64,000 bases of DNA from positions 1-64,000 of the forward strand of contig NZ_SELS01000039.1 in the NCBI RefSeq assembly GCF_004197395.1, read 5' to 3'. The position numbers were made by a program, and so were the translations under genes. The stretch comes from Paraburkholderia sp. UYCP14C (GTDB taxonomy: Bacteria > Pseudomonadota > Gammaproteobacteria > Burkholderiales > Burkholderiaceae). Below are positions 19,801-29,072 of the stretch, one piece after another. Below the pieces are notes generated by a model that saw nothing but the letters and a program-made list of their open reading frames with translations, did no database searches and was not told the DNA's origin. Position 1 is the first letter of the stretch. Every line of letters begins with the position of its first letter.

Positions 19801-20492
19801 TTTATCGGGGTGGTCCGCGAGGACCAGCAGTAGTGCAGCGCAGGAGAGAACCGCCGACGCCGTCCGGTATCGGCGCCAAAAAAAGCAGGAACCTGAGAGA
19901 AAGTGGCGATGATGCGAACGGGCCCGCAGAGGCCCGTCGCTCATCCGCCCGATATTCGTCGAGCGAGCGTAGCGTTCGCCTTCCTCGCCGCTGACCGCGA
20001 TCGTTTCCATTCCCCTGATTTCAAAACCCTGACTTAATCGCGGGCTATTTTCACATCATTTAAACCGCGTCGAAATCCCCGCCTTTGCAGTAAATCTGAC
20101 TGATTTTAATTGGGGTGCGGTTAGATATAGACATTTAAAAACACGCGCCGCTTTTTACGCTGATAAACTGTGCGCCGGAGCCAATGCGGCGACGCCTTCC
20201 GCGCGTTCGCCGCGTCCCCCTTCCGGCGTGTCGATGGCCGGATAGACGGTACAAATAGGCCTTTTCCGCGAATTTGACAGACGCGTCCCCCCGGCATACA
20301 GCCTTCGGCCAACGCGACTCACCGGGACGCACATAGCGTCGTCCTTCTGGATTGTCCTTTACGCCACGTCCGTGTGGCGCTTCGCCTCAGCCGATTTTCC
20401 CGCAGACTCCGAATTCCGATTTCGACAGGTAATTTTGACAGACAGCTTGATTAAGTAAGGGCTTGTTCAAGTCCGCATTTTGGAAATGACTC
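19801..20492. other. 692-bp intergenic region
   Basis: No convincing gene. A short hairpin ACGGGCC/GGCCCGT (19918-19937) could end the small gene's transcript. Bases from about 20030 are AT-richer than the surroundings and end just before the ftsH-like gene, so they probably hold its promoter. TTGACA-like hexamers occur at 20274 and 20435 but neither has a good -10. Confidence 0.4.
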
Positions 20493-22391
20493 ATGAAGCC
20501 GGGAAATAATTCGCTTGGGAAAAGACGCGCACGCAAAATCGTGGTGGCGGCGGTAGCGGTGCTGCTCGCGGTGCTGGTCGGTTGGGGCGGCTGGTATTTC
20601 CAGCATCGCACCGAGCCGCAGGCGCCGGCGCTGAGCGGCATCGCGAGCCAGATGCGTCACGATGCGTCCGCGTGGACGCATGCGGAGAAAGACGCGTCGA
20701 CGATGCTGCGCGACATTCACGACACCAACGTCGCGGCGATCGGCGTGAGTCCCAACGCGATTCTGGTGTCGCTGCGTGACGGCTCGAAGTATTTCGTCAC
20801 CGACCACAACGCGACCTTCTCGCACGCGCTGCTGCTGGGCGAGCGCTCCGACGCCGCCGCGTATCAGCTCGTCTGGCTGCCCGACGTCGACATCCACAGC
20901 GACGGCGCGCGCTGGACCCAACTGTTCGAGCAGTTCCGCGACGCGCTGAGCGTGCTGCTGCCGCTCGCGCTGATCGGCGGCATGGCGTGGTTCATGCGGC
21001 GCGAGATGAAGGGCGGCGCGAGGCTGCTCAGCGAAACGCCGACGCTGCGTTTCGACGACGTGATCGGCGCGAACGAGGCGAAGGCCGCGCTCGCCGACAT
21101 TCGCGGTTACCTGTCCGATCCGAAGCAGTTTTCGTCGCTGGGCGTGCGCGCGCCGTGCGGCATCCTGATGGTCGGCGCGCCCGGCGTCGGCAAGACGCGG
21201 CTCGCTCAGGCGCTGGCCGGCGAATGCGGCGCGAACTTCATTTCGATCACCGGCAGCTATTTCAGCGCGAAGTACTACGGCGTCGGCATCCAGAAGGTGC
21301 GGCACCTGTTCGAACTCGCGCGCAAGAACGCGCCGACGGTCATCTTCATCGACGAAGCGGACGGCCTCGCTAAACGCACCGACACCGGCGGTGGTCCGGT
21401 CGAAGCCGAAAGCAACCGGATCATCAACCAGCTGCTGGCGGAGATGGACGGCTTCGAATCGAACGAGGGCGTGATCGTCGTCGCCGCGACCAACCATCCC
21501 GACAATCTCGACGAAGCATTGCGCCGCCCCGGCCGTTTCGACCGCACGGTGCAGGTGCGTCTGCCGGATCGCGAAGACCGTGCCAAGATTTTCCGCTTCT
21601 ACGCGCAGCGGCTCAAATCGAAAGCGGCGGATATCGACTACGACCAGCTTGCGCGCTTGACGACCGGACTGTCGCCGGCCACCGTCGCGATGGTCGTGAA
21701 TCAGGCGGGGCTGATCGCGCGCAAGGCGGGCGACAACGAAATCGCCGCGAAGCACTTCATGGAAGCGATCAAGATTGCGCGCATCGGCGACGTGAGCGGC
21801 GCCGAGCGCGCGCTCACCGAGGACGAGCGCAAGCGCATCGCGGTGCATGAGGCGGGCCACGGCCTGGTCGCCGCGCTGCTCGGCACCGGCGTGCTCGAAG
21901 AAGTGACGATCCTGCCGCGTGGCGGCGCGCTCGGCGTCGCGCTGATCACCAAGGCGCAGGACAAGCACCTGTACCGCGAAACGGAAATCCGCAACGAAAT
22001 CCAGGTGCTGCTCGGCGGACGCAACGCGGAAATTCTGATGTTCTCCGAAGCATCGAGCGGTGCCGCGTCGGACTTGCAGGAGGCCTCGCGTATCAGCCTC
22101 GACATGGTGTCGAAGTTCGGCTTCAACAGCGACGGCGATCTGTTCAGTCTCGCCGCGTTGCCGTCGCAGTACGCGGGCCTGCAAATGAAGAGCGCAATCG
22201 AGCATGCGAACGTGCTGCTCAAGGAGCTCAACGAACTTTGCTACGGGCTGCTGCACGCGTACGAGCCGGTGCTGCGCGACATTTCAGAGCAGTTGCTCGA
22301 ACACGAGACCGTGCCTGGAGACGCCGTTTATCGGCTCATCGCCGAGCACAAGGGCACGCTGAAGATCGTGCATGAGCCCGAGGCGGCTTGA
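20493..22391 (+). CDS. FtsH-like ATP-dependent zinc metalloprotease (divergent paralogue)
   Basis: 632-residue membrane AAA+ protease. Order: TM1 (about 15-33), a periplasmic segment, TM2 (about 149-167, LSVLLPLALIGGMAWFM), AAA domain with Walker A GAPGVGKT (228-235), Walker B VIFIDEAD, RRPGRFDR, then the peptidase with HEAGH (452-456) and third zinc ligand D527 in SGAASDLQEA. All catalytic residues are present. The periplasmic part and many AAA loops differ from housekeeping FtsH (for example KYYGVGIQKVR for the pore loop). It is likely a second, specialised copy. Confidence 0.9.
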   Translation: MKPGNNSLGKRRARKIVVAAVAVLLAVLVGWGGWYFQHRTEPQAPALSGIASQMRHDASAWTHAEKDASTMLRDIHDTNVAAIGVSPNAILVSLRDGSKYFVTDHNATFSHALLLGERSDAAAYQLVWLPDVDIHSDGARWTQLFEQFRDALSVLLPLALIGGMAWFMRREMKGGARLLSETPTLRFDDVIGANEAKAALADIRGYLSDPKQFSSLGVRAPCGILMVGAPGVGKTRLAQALAGECGANFISITGSYFSAKYYGVGIQKVRHLFELARKNAPTVIFIDEADGLAKRTDTGGGPVEAESNRIINQLLAEMDGFESNEGVIVVAATNHPDNLDEALRRPGRFDRTVQVRLPDREDRAKIFRFYAQRLKSKAADIDYDQLARLTTGLSPATVAMVVNQAGLIARKAGDNEIAAKHFMEAIKIARIGDVSGAERALTEDERKRIAVHEAGHGLVAALLGTGVLEEVTILPRGGALGVALITKAQDKHLYRETEIRNEIQVLLGGRNAEILMFSEASSGAASDLQEASRISLDMVSKFGFNSDGDLFSLAALPSQYAGLQMKSAIEHANVLLKELNELCYGLLHAYEPVLRDISEQLLEHETVPGDAVYRLIAEHKGTLKIVHEPEAA

Positions 22392-22407
22392 CGGACGTTT
22401 CGAAGCG

Positions 22408-22668
22408 CTACGCGAAGTCGGACGGTCCCGGATCGGGTACGCCCGGCGGCGGGTCGGTATCGCCCAACGGGTCGCCGCCGTGCTGGCCGGGTTTTTTCGG
22501 GTCGGGTGCGGGGGTTTCACCCTTTTTCGGCAGGGGCTGATCGAGGCCCGGTTCGACCGGCGTGGGGATAGCATCGCCGATGGGCTTCGAGACCTCGGCG
22601 GGCGGCCTGCCGGGATCCTCATCCGCCGGGCGCTCAGGCTCGTTCGGGAAGTTCGCGGTATTCGACAC
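22408..22668 (-). CDS. small proline-rich hypothetical protein
   Basis: 86-residue acidic, proline-rich, probably disordered protein with repeated PERPADEDPG, KPGQHGG and DTDPPPGVPDPGP type segments. It starts at GTG 22668, with GGAG eight nt upstream, and its frame sits inside a longer open frame that runs antisense-style across the next gene. It ends 17 nt after the ftsH-like stop, convergent to it. No known domain. Confidence 0.6.
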   Translation of the reverse strand: MSNTANFPNEPERPADEDPGRPPAEVSKPIGDAIPTPVEPGLDQPLPKKGETPAPDPKKPGQHGGDPLGDTDPPPGVPDPGPSDFA

Positions 22669-22757
22669 AGTGTGCTCTCCAGTTGCTGAAGGTAAGCCTT
22701 CGAGCAGCAATGCACGTGCCACGGTCCCGTGGCGGACGTTTGAAGCGTCGGCTCGCG

Positions 22758-23579
22758 TCAGAGCGAAGGCGCGCCGAACAGCGCCTGAACCACGCCCGAT
22801 TTCCAGATCATCTGCGCGGCTGCGGCCAGCACGAATAGCAGCACCACGACGCGAAACACCGCGGGCGGCAGACGGTCGCGCAGCGGCCGCACGAGCAGGA
22901 TGCCCGCGATCACGGGCACGCTCGCGCAGGCCGAGATCGCCAGATCGGTCCAGCTCGCATGCGCGCCGCCGCTGAACGCCGCGACCAGCGTGATGATCGA
23001 TACGACCAGAATGATCGCGATCTGCTTCGTGAACGCCCTGCCGGTTGCGCCGGTCGCGATCAGATACATCGCGAGCAACGGGCCCGGCACCGACGCGATG
23101 CTTTCCATCAGCGCGGCGCCGAAGCCGAGCACGAGACCCGCGGGCTTCGCCCAGTTCGGCGACAGCGTGAGCCGTGGCGCGGCGAGCAGCAGCAAGGCCG
23201 CGATCATCAGCAGCACGCCCGCCGCCGCCTGTGCGCGATGCGGCGCCAGCGAGATCAGCACCGACACGCCGACGATGTTGCCGAGTACGGTGCCGACGAG
23301 CGGCGCCGCGATGCGCTTCATCGTCGGCAGCAACTCGCCGCCTTCGAGCGCCTGCGGAATATTCCCCAGGATGATCGGCATCGACAGCAGCAGGACGGCC
23401 GCCTTGATCGGTAGAAAGTGGCTGAGAATCGGCATCGCGACGAGCGGCACGCCGATGCTGACCACACCCTTGACCATGCCGCCGAGCAGCAGCGCGGCCA
23501 CGATGCCGGCGAGCGCATAGAGATCGAGCGTTTGCAGGCTGGTCCCGAGGATGCCGGTGGCGAAAGCGAAATGAGACAT
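22758..23579 (-). CDS. TSUP (TauE/SafE) family anion exporter/permease
   Basis: 273-residue membrane protein with about 8 helices. It has the two-repeat TSUP pattern: KGVVSIGVPLVAMPILSHFLP in the first half and LGFGAALMESIASVPGPLLAMYL in the second. Relatives transport sulfite, sulfoacetate or other sulfur and carbon anions. Substrate cannot be assigned. The small Pro-rich gene lies downstream on the same strand. Confidence 0.88.
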   Translation of the reverse strand: MSHFAFATGILGTSLQTLDLYALAGIVAALLLGGMVKGVVSIGVPLVAMPILSHFLPIKAAVLLLSMPIILGNIPQALEGGELLPTMKRIAAPLVGTVLGNIVGVSVLISLAPHRAQAAAGVLLMIAALLLLAAPRLTLSPNWAKPAGLVLGFGAALMESIASVPGPLLAMYLIATGATGRAFTKQIAIILVVSIITLVAAFSGGAHASWTDLAISACASVPVIAGILLVRPLRDRLPPAVFRVVVLLFVLAAAAQMIWKSGVVQALFGAPSL

Positions 23580-23762
23580 GGTCGAGGTTGGCGAATCGGT
23601 GAGGCGAGCGGCATGGCAACAAGATGCCGCGCGTATCGTGTTCTTCTATCGGTTGGCCGGTTCGGTCCCGCGGAGTGTGTCAGGTGAGGAGCGGCCGGAT
23701 GGTGAGGCCGAATAATAGCGTGATCCGCGTAGCCGGATAGATCGGCGAGCTGATTCGATCTT

Positions 23763-24887
23763 TCAGGCGACGTCGGAGGCGACGTTCTTCGTCGCTTTCA
23801 ATACCGGTTCGCCGCGCGCCTTCACCCGCAAAATCGGCGCCTCGATCAACCTCCACGACAGCCACGCAATGCCACGCGAGATCGCAAACGACGCGACGAT
23901 TCCGGTCATATGTGCCCACATCGGCACGACGCCGCCGAACCATGCTTCGGCATGACGGTTACGCGTCAGGTCGGGAATCAGGTTGTGATACAGATAGAAG
24001 CCGTAACTGATACGCCCGAGACCGACGAGCCAACGCGTCTGCAGCAGACCCATCACGGCGGTATTGCGGCAACACGCAATCGAAGCCACCAGCGCGGCAA
24101 TCCCGATCCCGTACGCGGCGCTGATCGCGGTAAACAGCAAGGGATCGTCGAGCATGTTCCACCTTGGCTCGGCCGCGCACAAACCGATCACGACCAGACT
24201 CAGCACGAAAAGCGTCAGGCCATGACCGAGCCAGGCGCGCACGCGGCCGCGATCGTCCGCGATCGCGAGGCCAGCGATGCCGCCCAACGCGAGCAACCAG
24301 ACATTGCTCAACGGATGCGTATAGATCGTGATCTCGTCCCAATGCGCGGCGCGCATCGCGAACAGCGCAGCGAGGCCGAGGGCCACGATCGCCCAACACG
24401 CCGCTCGATGTCGCCGCGTCGCGAGCAGCAGTAACAGCGGCGCAACCACGACATAGAACTGCTCCTCGATCGCGAGACTCCACAAGTGCGAATAGCGGCC
24501 CGGCCAGTAGCGCAGCACCGAGCCGATCCAGAAGTTCGATAGGTAAGCGAAATGAAATGGCATGCCGCCCGCAAGCTCCGGGTTCGCGAGGCCGAATGCC
24601 ATCAGCACGCACATCACGACGAGCATCAGGTAATAGATCGGAAAGATGCGCACCGTGCGACGAAACAGAAAGCGACCGAGTTCGGCGCCGAAACGGCTGT
24701 CGCCCGCTTCGATTCGCGCGCGCTGCGTCGACAGGATGCCGATGATCAGAAAGCCGCTCAGCGCAAAGAAGATCCACACGCCGAGATGCCCGATCTCGCC
24801 GATGTCGCCGAATAGTCGATGCTGCAGAAACACCATCAGCACGGCGATCGCGCGCAACCCATCGAATCCGGCAATTCTGTTTTTCAT
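23763..24887 (-). CDS. acyltransferase 3 family protein (OafA/YrhL type)
   Basis: 374-residue membrane acyltransferase with about 10 helices. The family N-terminus is GFDGLRAIAVLMVFLQHRLF (the conserved His of the acyltransferase_3 family), then LGVWIFFALSGFLI, RRTVRIFPIYY and WSLAIEEQFYVV. Such proteins O-acylate lipopolysaccharide, exopolysaccharide or peptidoglycan sugars. No polysaccharide cluster adjoins. Confidence 0.9.
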   Translation of the reverse strand: MKNRIAGFDGLRAIAVLMVFLQHRLFGDIGEIGHLGVWIFFALSGFLIIGILSTQRARIEAGDSRFGAELGRFLFRRTVRIFPIYYLMLVVMCVLMAFGLANPELAGGMPFHFAYLSNFWIGSVLRYWPGRYSHLWSLAIEEQFYVVVAPLLLLLATRRHRAACWAIVALGLAALFAMRAAHWDEITIYTHPLSNVWLLALGGIAGLAIADDRGRVRAWLGHGLTLFVLSLVVIGLCAAEPRWNMLDDPLLFTAISAAYGIGIAALVASIACCRNTAVMGLLQTRWLVGLGRISYGFYLYHNLIPDLTRNRHAEAWFGGVVPMWAHMTGIVASFAISRGIAWLSWRLIEAPILRVKARGEPVLKATKNVASDVA

Positions 24888-25270
24888 AAACCTCTATTCG
24901 CAAAGTGGCGGAAAAGCACGAAAACATCGTACGGGGAAAAAATGCGAAAAAAATCGCAGCACGTACTCGACGATTTATTTTCGAGGCTCGCGTGCGCCCA
25001 TCAGTACAGGTGTCCCTGTTTCGTGCATGAAAAGCCGCAAAACTTTCCGCTCGGTCGCTAAAAGCGCTCCGAGTATTACCAGTCGCCAACGACTTCATTT
25101 CAGATTGCTGTGAAAGCGAACATTAAAGGCGGCGTGTTGGCGCATTTGTTCGCGGCATAGGCGAGGTGTGCGAACGATGGAGTCTTTGGTGTTTTGCCGA
25201 AGTTGGGGCCGCTAATGCGTGGCCGTTTGTGTTCTTGCGCGCCGTCGGTGCGCATTCTTCGAGAAGACGA
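24888..25270. other. divergent intergenic region, 383 bp
   Basis: AT-richer divergent promoter region between the OafA-like gene and the OpgC-like gene, with A-rich stretches around 24940-24960. Short overlapping frames have no coding character. No palindromic operator stood out. Confidence 0.4.
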
Positions 25271-26386
25271 ATGGAAATTCCTGGCCGCGGTCGTGGACGA
25301 TCGGTCGAAGTCGATTTCTTTCGCGGTGTCGTGCTGATCGTCATCGTGCTCGATCACATTCCCGGCAGCACCTTATCCCACCTGATGCTGCACGCGTACG
25401 CATTGTGCGATTCGGCCGAGGTGTTCGTGTTTCTCGGCGGCTATGCATCGGCGGCCGCGTATACCGCGGTGCTTGCGCATCGCGGTGAGCATGCGGCGCA
25501 GTTGCGCTTCTTCAATCGCTGTTGGGAGATCTATCGCGCGTATCTGTTGACGGCGATGCTGACGCTCGTGTCCGGCGCGATTCTCGCGCTGCTCGATCTG
25601 AACCGGCCGATGGTAGAAATGACCGGCTGGCCGCCTTTCGCGTTGCAGCCGTGGCGACAGGCCTTCGATATCGCACTGCTGCGCCGGCAACCGTATCTGT
25701 CCAGCGTGCTGCCGATGTACGTGCTGTTCGCGCTAAGTGTGCCCGTGATGGTGCCGCTCGCGCGCCGCTCGGCTTCGCGCGCGCTTGCCGTGAGCCTCGC
25801 GGTGTGGGCCGTTGCGCGGCCGCTTGCCGCGTTATTCAGCATTGACGATGTCGCGGACTGGGCTTTTAATCCGTTTGCGTGGCAGTTGATGTTCGTGCTC
25901 GGTATGTTGTGCCGCGTGCGGCCGATCAGCGAACGCTTTCATGCGAGCCACGCCGCGCAGTGGTTCACGCGCGTCGCGGTGGTCGCGGTGCTTGCCTTTG
26001 CGTTCGTCAAACTTTTCGTGCTCACGCAGCCTTTGCCCGGCACGCACAAGCAGAATCTTTCCGTGGAACGTGTGATCAATTTCATCGTCATCGCATGGTT
26101 CGCCGCCCAGTTCGTGCGGACGGGCAGCATCGCGTGGCTTGCGCGGCGGCTGCCCGCCGTCGTGACGGTCGGGCGCACCGGGCTCGTGTGCTTCGTCACC
26201 GGCACGCTGGTGTCGTTGATCGTCGATACGGCGACGCCGCACACCTTTCACGGTTTTCGCGCTGTGCTGGTCGGGCTCGGCGGCGACCTCGCGGCGATCG
26301 GCGCGCTGCTGATGATCGCGCGCGGCTGGAGCGGCTGGAAGAGGCAGCAGTCCGGCGCGCAGGCCAAGGGCGCGGGTTACGGATGA
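25271..26386 (+). CDS. OpgC-family membrane protein
   Basis: 371-residue polytopic protein with about 10 helices. The OpgC signature is VEVDFFRGVVLIVIVLDH near the N-terminus, followed by DSAEVFVFLGGYA. E. coli OpgC succinylates periplasmic glucans; homologues of this group are presumed acyltransferases with unproven substrates. Start at 25271 follows GAGAAG and gives the expected short N-terminus. Its stop overlaps the next ATG (ATGA), implying coupled translation with the esterase gene. Confidence 0.87.
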   Translation: MEIPGRGRGRSVEVDFFRGVVLIVIVLDHIPGSTLSHLMLHAYALCDSAEVFVFLGGYASAAAYTAVLAHRGEHAAQLRFFNRCWEIYRAYLLTAMLTLVSGAILALLDLNRPMVEMTGWPPFALQPWRQAFDIALLRRQPYLSSVLPMYVLFALSVPVMVPLARRSASRALAVSLAVWAVARPLAALFSIDDVADWAFNPFAWQLMFVLGMLCRVRPISERFHASHAAQWFTRVAVVAVLAFAFVKLFVLTQPLPGTHKQNLSVERVINFIVIAWFAAQFVRTGSIAWLARRLPAVVTVGRTGLVCFVTGTLVSLIVDTATPHTFHGFRAVLVGLGGDLAAIGALLMIARGWSGWKRQQSGAQAKGAGYG

Positions 26387-28116
26387 CGCGCCGCGGGCGC
26401 CGCGGGCGCATCACGACCACGCTGCGTACTACGCGCACGACGCGGACGATGCGCACGACGGGCAGGCTCGTTGGACTCGCAACCGTGATGAGCGTCGTCG
26501 TGCTCGCGTGGCTTGCGATGCTTCGCACGGCCGCGCTGGCCAAAGAAACACCGTTCGCGATGCACTGCGCGGAGTTCGCGGGCGCGGTGCTGTCGCCCGA
26601 ACTGATCGAGATGCCAACGGCCGGCGCGCTGATCGAAAGCTCGGCGATGATCGGCGCGACCGCGCCGGGCAATCAGCAAGGCGGCGAGTATTGCCGCATC
26701 ACGGGCCGCATCAAGGCACTGAATCCGACCACGCCCGACATCCGCTTCGATCTGAATCTGCCGCGTCGCTGGAATGGCCGCGCGTTGCAGATCGGCGGCG
26801 GCGGGTACAACGGTGTGGTCGTCAGCGGCACCGGCGTGATGCCGTTCTCGCCGGATCGCGCGCCGCTCGCGCAAGGCTATGCGACGTTCGGTGACGACTC
26901 GGGGCATGTCGGCGATTCGTCGCTCGCGGAGTTTGGTCTCGTCGATGAAGCGGTGACGAATTTCGGTTACGCGCATCTGAAGAAAACCCACGACGTCGCG
27001 CTCGCGTTGATCGCGCGCGCGTACGGCCGGCCGCCGCAGCGCATGTACTTTGCCGGCGGCTCGACGGGCGGGCGCGAAGGCTACACGGTGATGCAGCGCT
27101 TTCCCGACGACTACGACGGCGTGATCGCCAATTCGCCCGCGCTGAATTTTTCCGGCGTGCGCTTGATCGGCGTGAAGCTCGGCCAGGCCGAGTTCGGCAC
27201 GGCGGACGGCTTCGTGCCGCCCGCGCTGCTCGAACGCGTCTACCAACGCACGCTCGAGGTCTGCGACCGGCTCGACGGCACGGCGGACGGCATCGTCAGC
27301 GACGTTCAGGCGTGTCGCGCGCATGAGGCGCAAATCATAGATTCGCTGCGCTGCGCGTTGCGCCCTTCATCGCACGATGCGTCGCACGACGCGTGTCTGA
27401 GCGACGCGCAACTGGCCACCTTGCTGGTGATGCGCGATGGGCTGTCGCTGCCGTATCGGCTCGCGTGGGACGTGAGCGGCTATCGCGGCTACAACGTGTT
27501 CCAGGGCACCCAACTGACCGGCGTGCTCGGGCTCGCGCATCAAGCGCGACGTCAGCCGGTGCCGACGTTCTATGCGAACGGCTATCTGTTCGCGCAAGGC
27601 GACGGCTATCTGCGCTACTTCGTCGCGCGCGATGCGGACTTCGATTCGTTGACGTTCGATCCGCAACGGCCCGGCAAATATCGATCGCAACTGATCGCGC
27701 TGTCGGGCACGATCGGCTCGATGAACCCGGACCTGTCGCGCTATATCGCACACGGCGGCAAACTGATCACGCTACAGGGCCTCGCCGACGAAGTGATCAG
27801 CCCGAACCAGACGATCGCGTATCACGACGCGCTGGTCGCGCGTTTCGGCAAGGACGAGGTCGATCGTTTCGCGCGGCTCTACATGGTGCCGGGGTTTCAG
27901 CATGGCAACGGCGTGTTCATTCCCGCAGTCGATCTGCTCGGCGCGCTCGACGCTTGGGTCACGCGCGGCGTCGCACCCGAAACGCTGACGGCCACCGATA
28001 TCGCCGCGGCGACCAATGGACGCTCGCGGCCGCTGTGCCGCTATCCCGGCTTTCCGCGCTATATCGGCAAAGGCAATGTAAATCTGGCGAGCAGTTTTGT
28101 CTGTGCGCAGCCTTGA
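26383..28116 (+). CDS. tannase/feruloyl esterase family alpha/beta hydrolase
   Basis: 577 residues if started at the ATG that overlaps the opgC stop. The mature part has YCRITGRI, WNGRALQIGGGGYNG, the nucleophile elbow GGSTGGREGYTVMQRFP and the late Asp/His region (LQGLADEVISPNQ, PGFQHGNG). These are tannase/feruloyl-esterase features, the family that hydrolyses esters of phenolic acids. The N-terminus is an odd Arg/Thr-rich stretch before a hydrophobic signal (VGLATVMSVVVLAWLA). ATG 26449 would give a more ordinary signal peptide. Probably periplasmic. Confidence 0.87.
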   Translation: MTRRGRRGRITTTLRTTRTTRTMRTTGRLVGLATVMSVVVLAWLAMLRTAALAKETPFAMHCAEFAGAVLSPELIEMPTAGALIESSAMIGATAPGNQQGGEYCRITGRIKALNPTTPDIRFDLNLPRRWNGRALQIGGGGYNGVVVSGTGVMPFSPDRAPLAQGYATFGDDSGHVGDSSLAEFGLVDEAVTNFGYAHLKKTHDVALALIARAYGRPPQRMYFAGGSTGGREGYTVMQRFPDDYDGVIANSPALNFSGVRLIGVKLGQAEFGTADGFVPPALLERVYQRTLEVCDRLDGTADGIVSDVQACRAHEAQIIDSLRCALRPSSHDASHDACLSDAQLATLLVMRDGLSLPYRLAWDVSGYRGYNVFQGTQLTGVLGLAHQARRQPVPTFYANGYLFAQGDGYLRYFVARDADFDSLTFDPQRPGKYRSQLIALSGTIGSMNPDLSRYIAHGGKLITLQGLADEVISPNQTIAYHDALVARFGKDEVDRFARLYMVPGFQHGNGVFIPAVDLLGALDAWVTRGVAPETLTATDIAAATNGRSRPLCRYPGFPRYIGKGNVNLASSFVCAQP

Positions 28117-28168
28117 GGGGTGAGGCGTCGCAGCGCTTGCGATGACGAGCGAGCCGCACCAGAAAAGT

Positions 28169-28198
28169 GGCGACGCGGCACCTCGATGCCGCGTCGCC
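28169..28198 (-). terminator. terminator of the Gly-rich gene
   Basis: A perfect 12-bp stem, GGCGACGCGGCA / TGCCGCGTCGCC, with a 6-nt loop. On the minus strand it is followed by ACTTTTCT, as in a rho-independent terminator. It lies in the convergent gap, so it may serve both genes. Confidence 0.65.
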
Positions 28199-28217
28199 CG
28201 ACGAAGCTCGACAGCCG

Positions 28218-28610
28218 TTACTGCCCGTTCTGCATCGTGCCGTTGTTCATGCCGTTGCCGGTTCCGCTGCGCATGCCGTTGTTCATGTTGCCGTTGTTCA
28301 TGTTATTGCCCATGCCGCCCATCGAACCATTGGTCGCCGGGCTATTCGGCGTTGCGCCGGTGCCGGTGCCCATGCCGCCGCCGGTGCCGGTCACACCTGG
28401 CGAACCGTAGCCGGAGCCGGTGTTGCCCGGCGTGCGGACCGAGTTGGGGCCGACGCCCGGAGAGGCCGTACCGCCCGCGCCGCCGGTCGTGCCGCCACCG
28501 GCGCCGATGCCGTTGCCGCCTGCACCGCCGCCGCCCGCCTGCGCGTAGACGCCGCCCGACAAAGCCATCACGAGCGCCGAAGCGAAAATCGTCCTGGTCA
28601 TGCGTTTCAT
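28218..28610 (-). CDS. secreted Gly/Asn/Met-rich low-complexity protein
   Basis: 130-residue protein with a signal peptide (MKRMTRTIFASALVMALSGGVYA, cleavage after about residue 23). The rest is almost wholly Gly, Thr, Asn, Pro and Met: glycine-rich first half, then repeated MNNG units near the C-terminus. GGAGGT six nt upstream of the ATG supports real translation. No fold is expected. It may be an extracellular or periplasmic matrix-like protein; function unknown. Confidence 0.7.
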   Translation of the reverse strand: MKRMTRTIFASALVMALSGGVYAQAGGGGAGGNGIGAGGGTTGGAGGTASPGVGPNSVRTPGNTGSGYGSPGVTGTGGGMGTGTGATPNSPATNGSMGGMGNNMNNGNMNNGMRSGTGNGMNNGTMQNGQ

Positions 28611-29072
28611 GAGTTACCTCCACGAATAGGGTTGATGTCACGCAAGCGTCTGCTCGCTCGCATGATCGAAGCGGCGCAAGGGGTGTGCCTTGCACAGTTG
28701 CGTCGGCATTGCCGAAAGGGCGAGGCTAACGATAGTCATCCGAAGTAATTTCGTCCGATCGTCGGCCAGGCGAATCATGCGTGTTTGCGATGCAAACGTT
28801 GTCGCGTTGACGCGAGCTTCAAATCCCACTTATGGCCAATTTTCCAAAGCAATAGTTACCTCGGCCGCCATTGCCGGAAGTAAAAGCGGCCGATTAGAAA
28901 GCCCACACTACGTCATTCACAAAAGTTGCTTGCAAACCGTGGTCACAGCACTGTCACGCGCGCGACACGCATGCTAGAGTCCATGCGCCTGAATGCTGAG
29001 TCAAAGATTCACACACGCAAAAACGCGGACCTGTGCGGCGCGCGCGGTTCGTCAAACGACTAGGGATACAGA
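28611..29072. other. divergent intergenic region, 462 bp
   Basis: No gene supported. It must hold the promoters of the Gly-rich secreted gene (leftward) and of the stressosome operon (rightward). The section 28830-28990 is less GC-rich than the flanking genes. I could not define a promoter with confidence. Confidence 0.4.

Noticed and set aside
20451..22256. 601-residue minus-strand open frame opposite the ftsH-like gene
   Set aside because: No domain, Arg/Gln/His-rich composition, and full overlap with a gene having all FtsH catalytic motifs.
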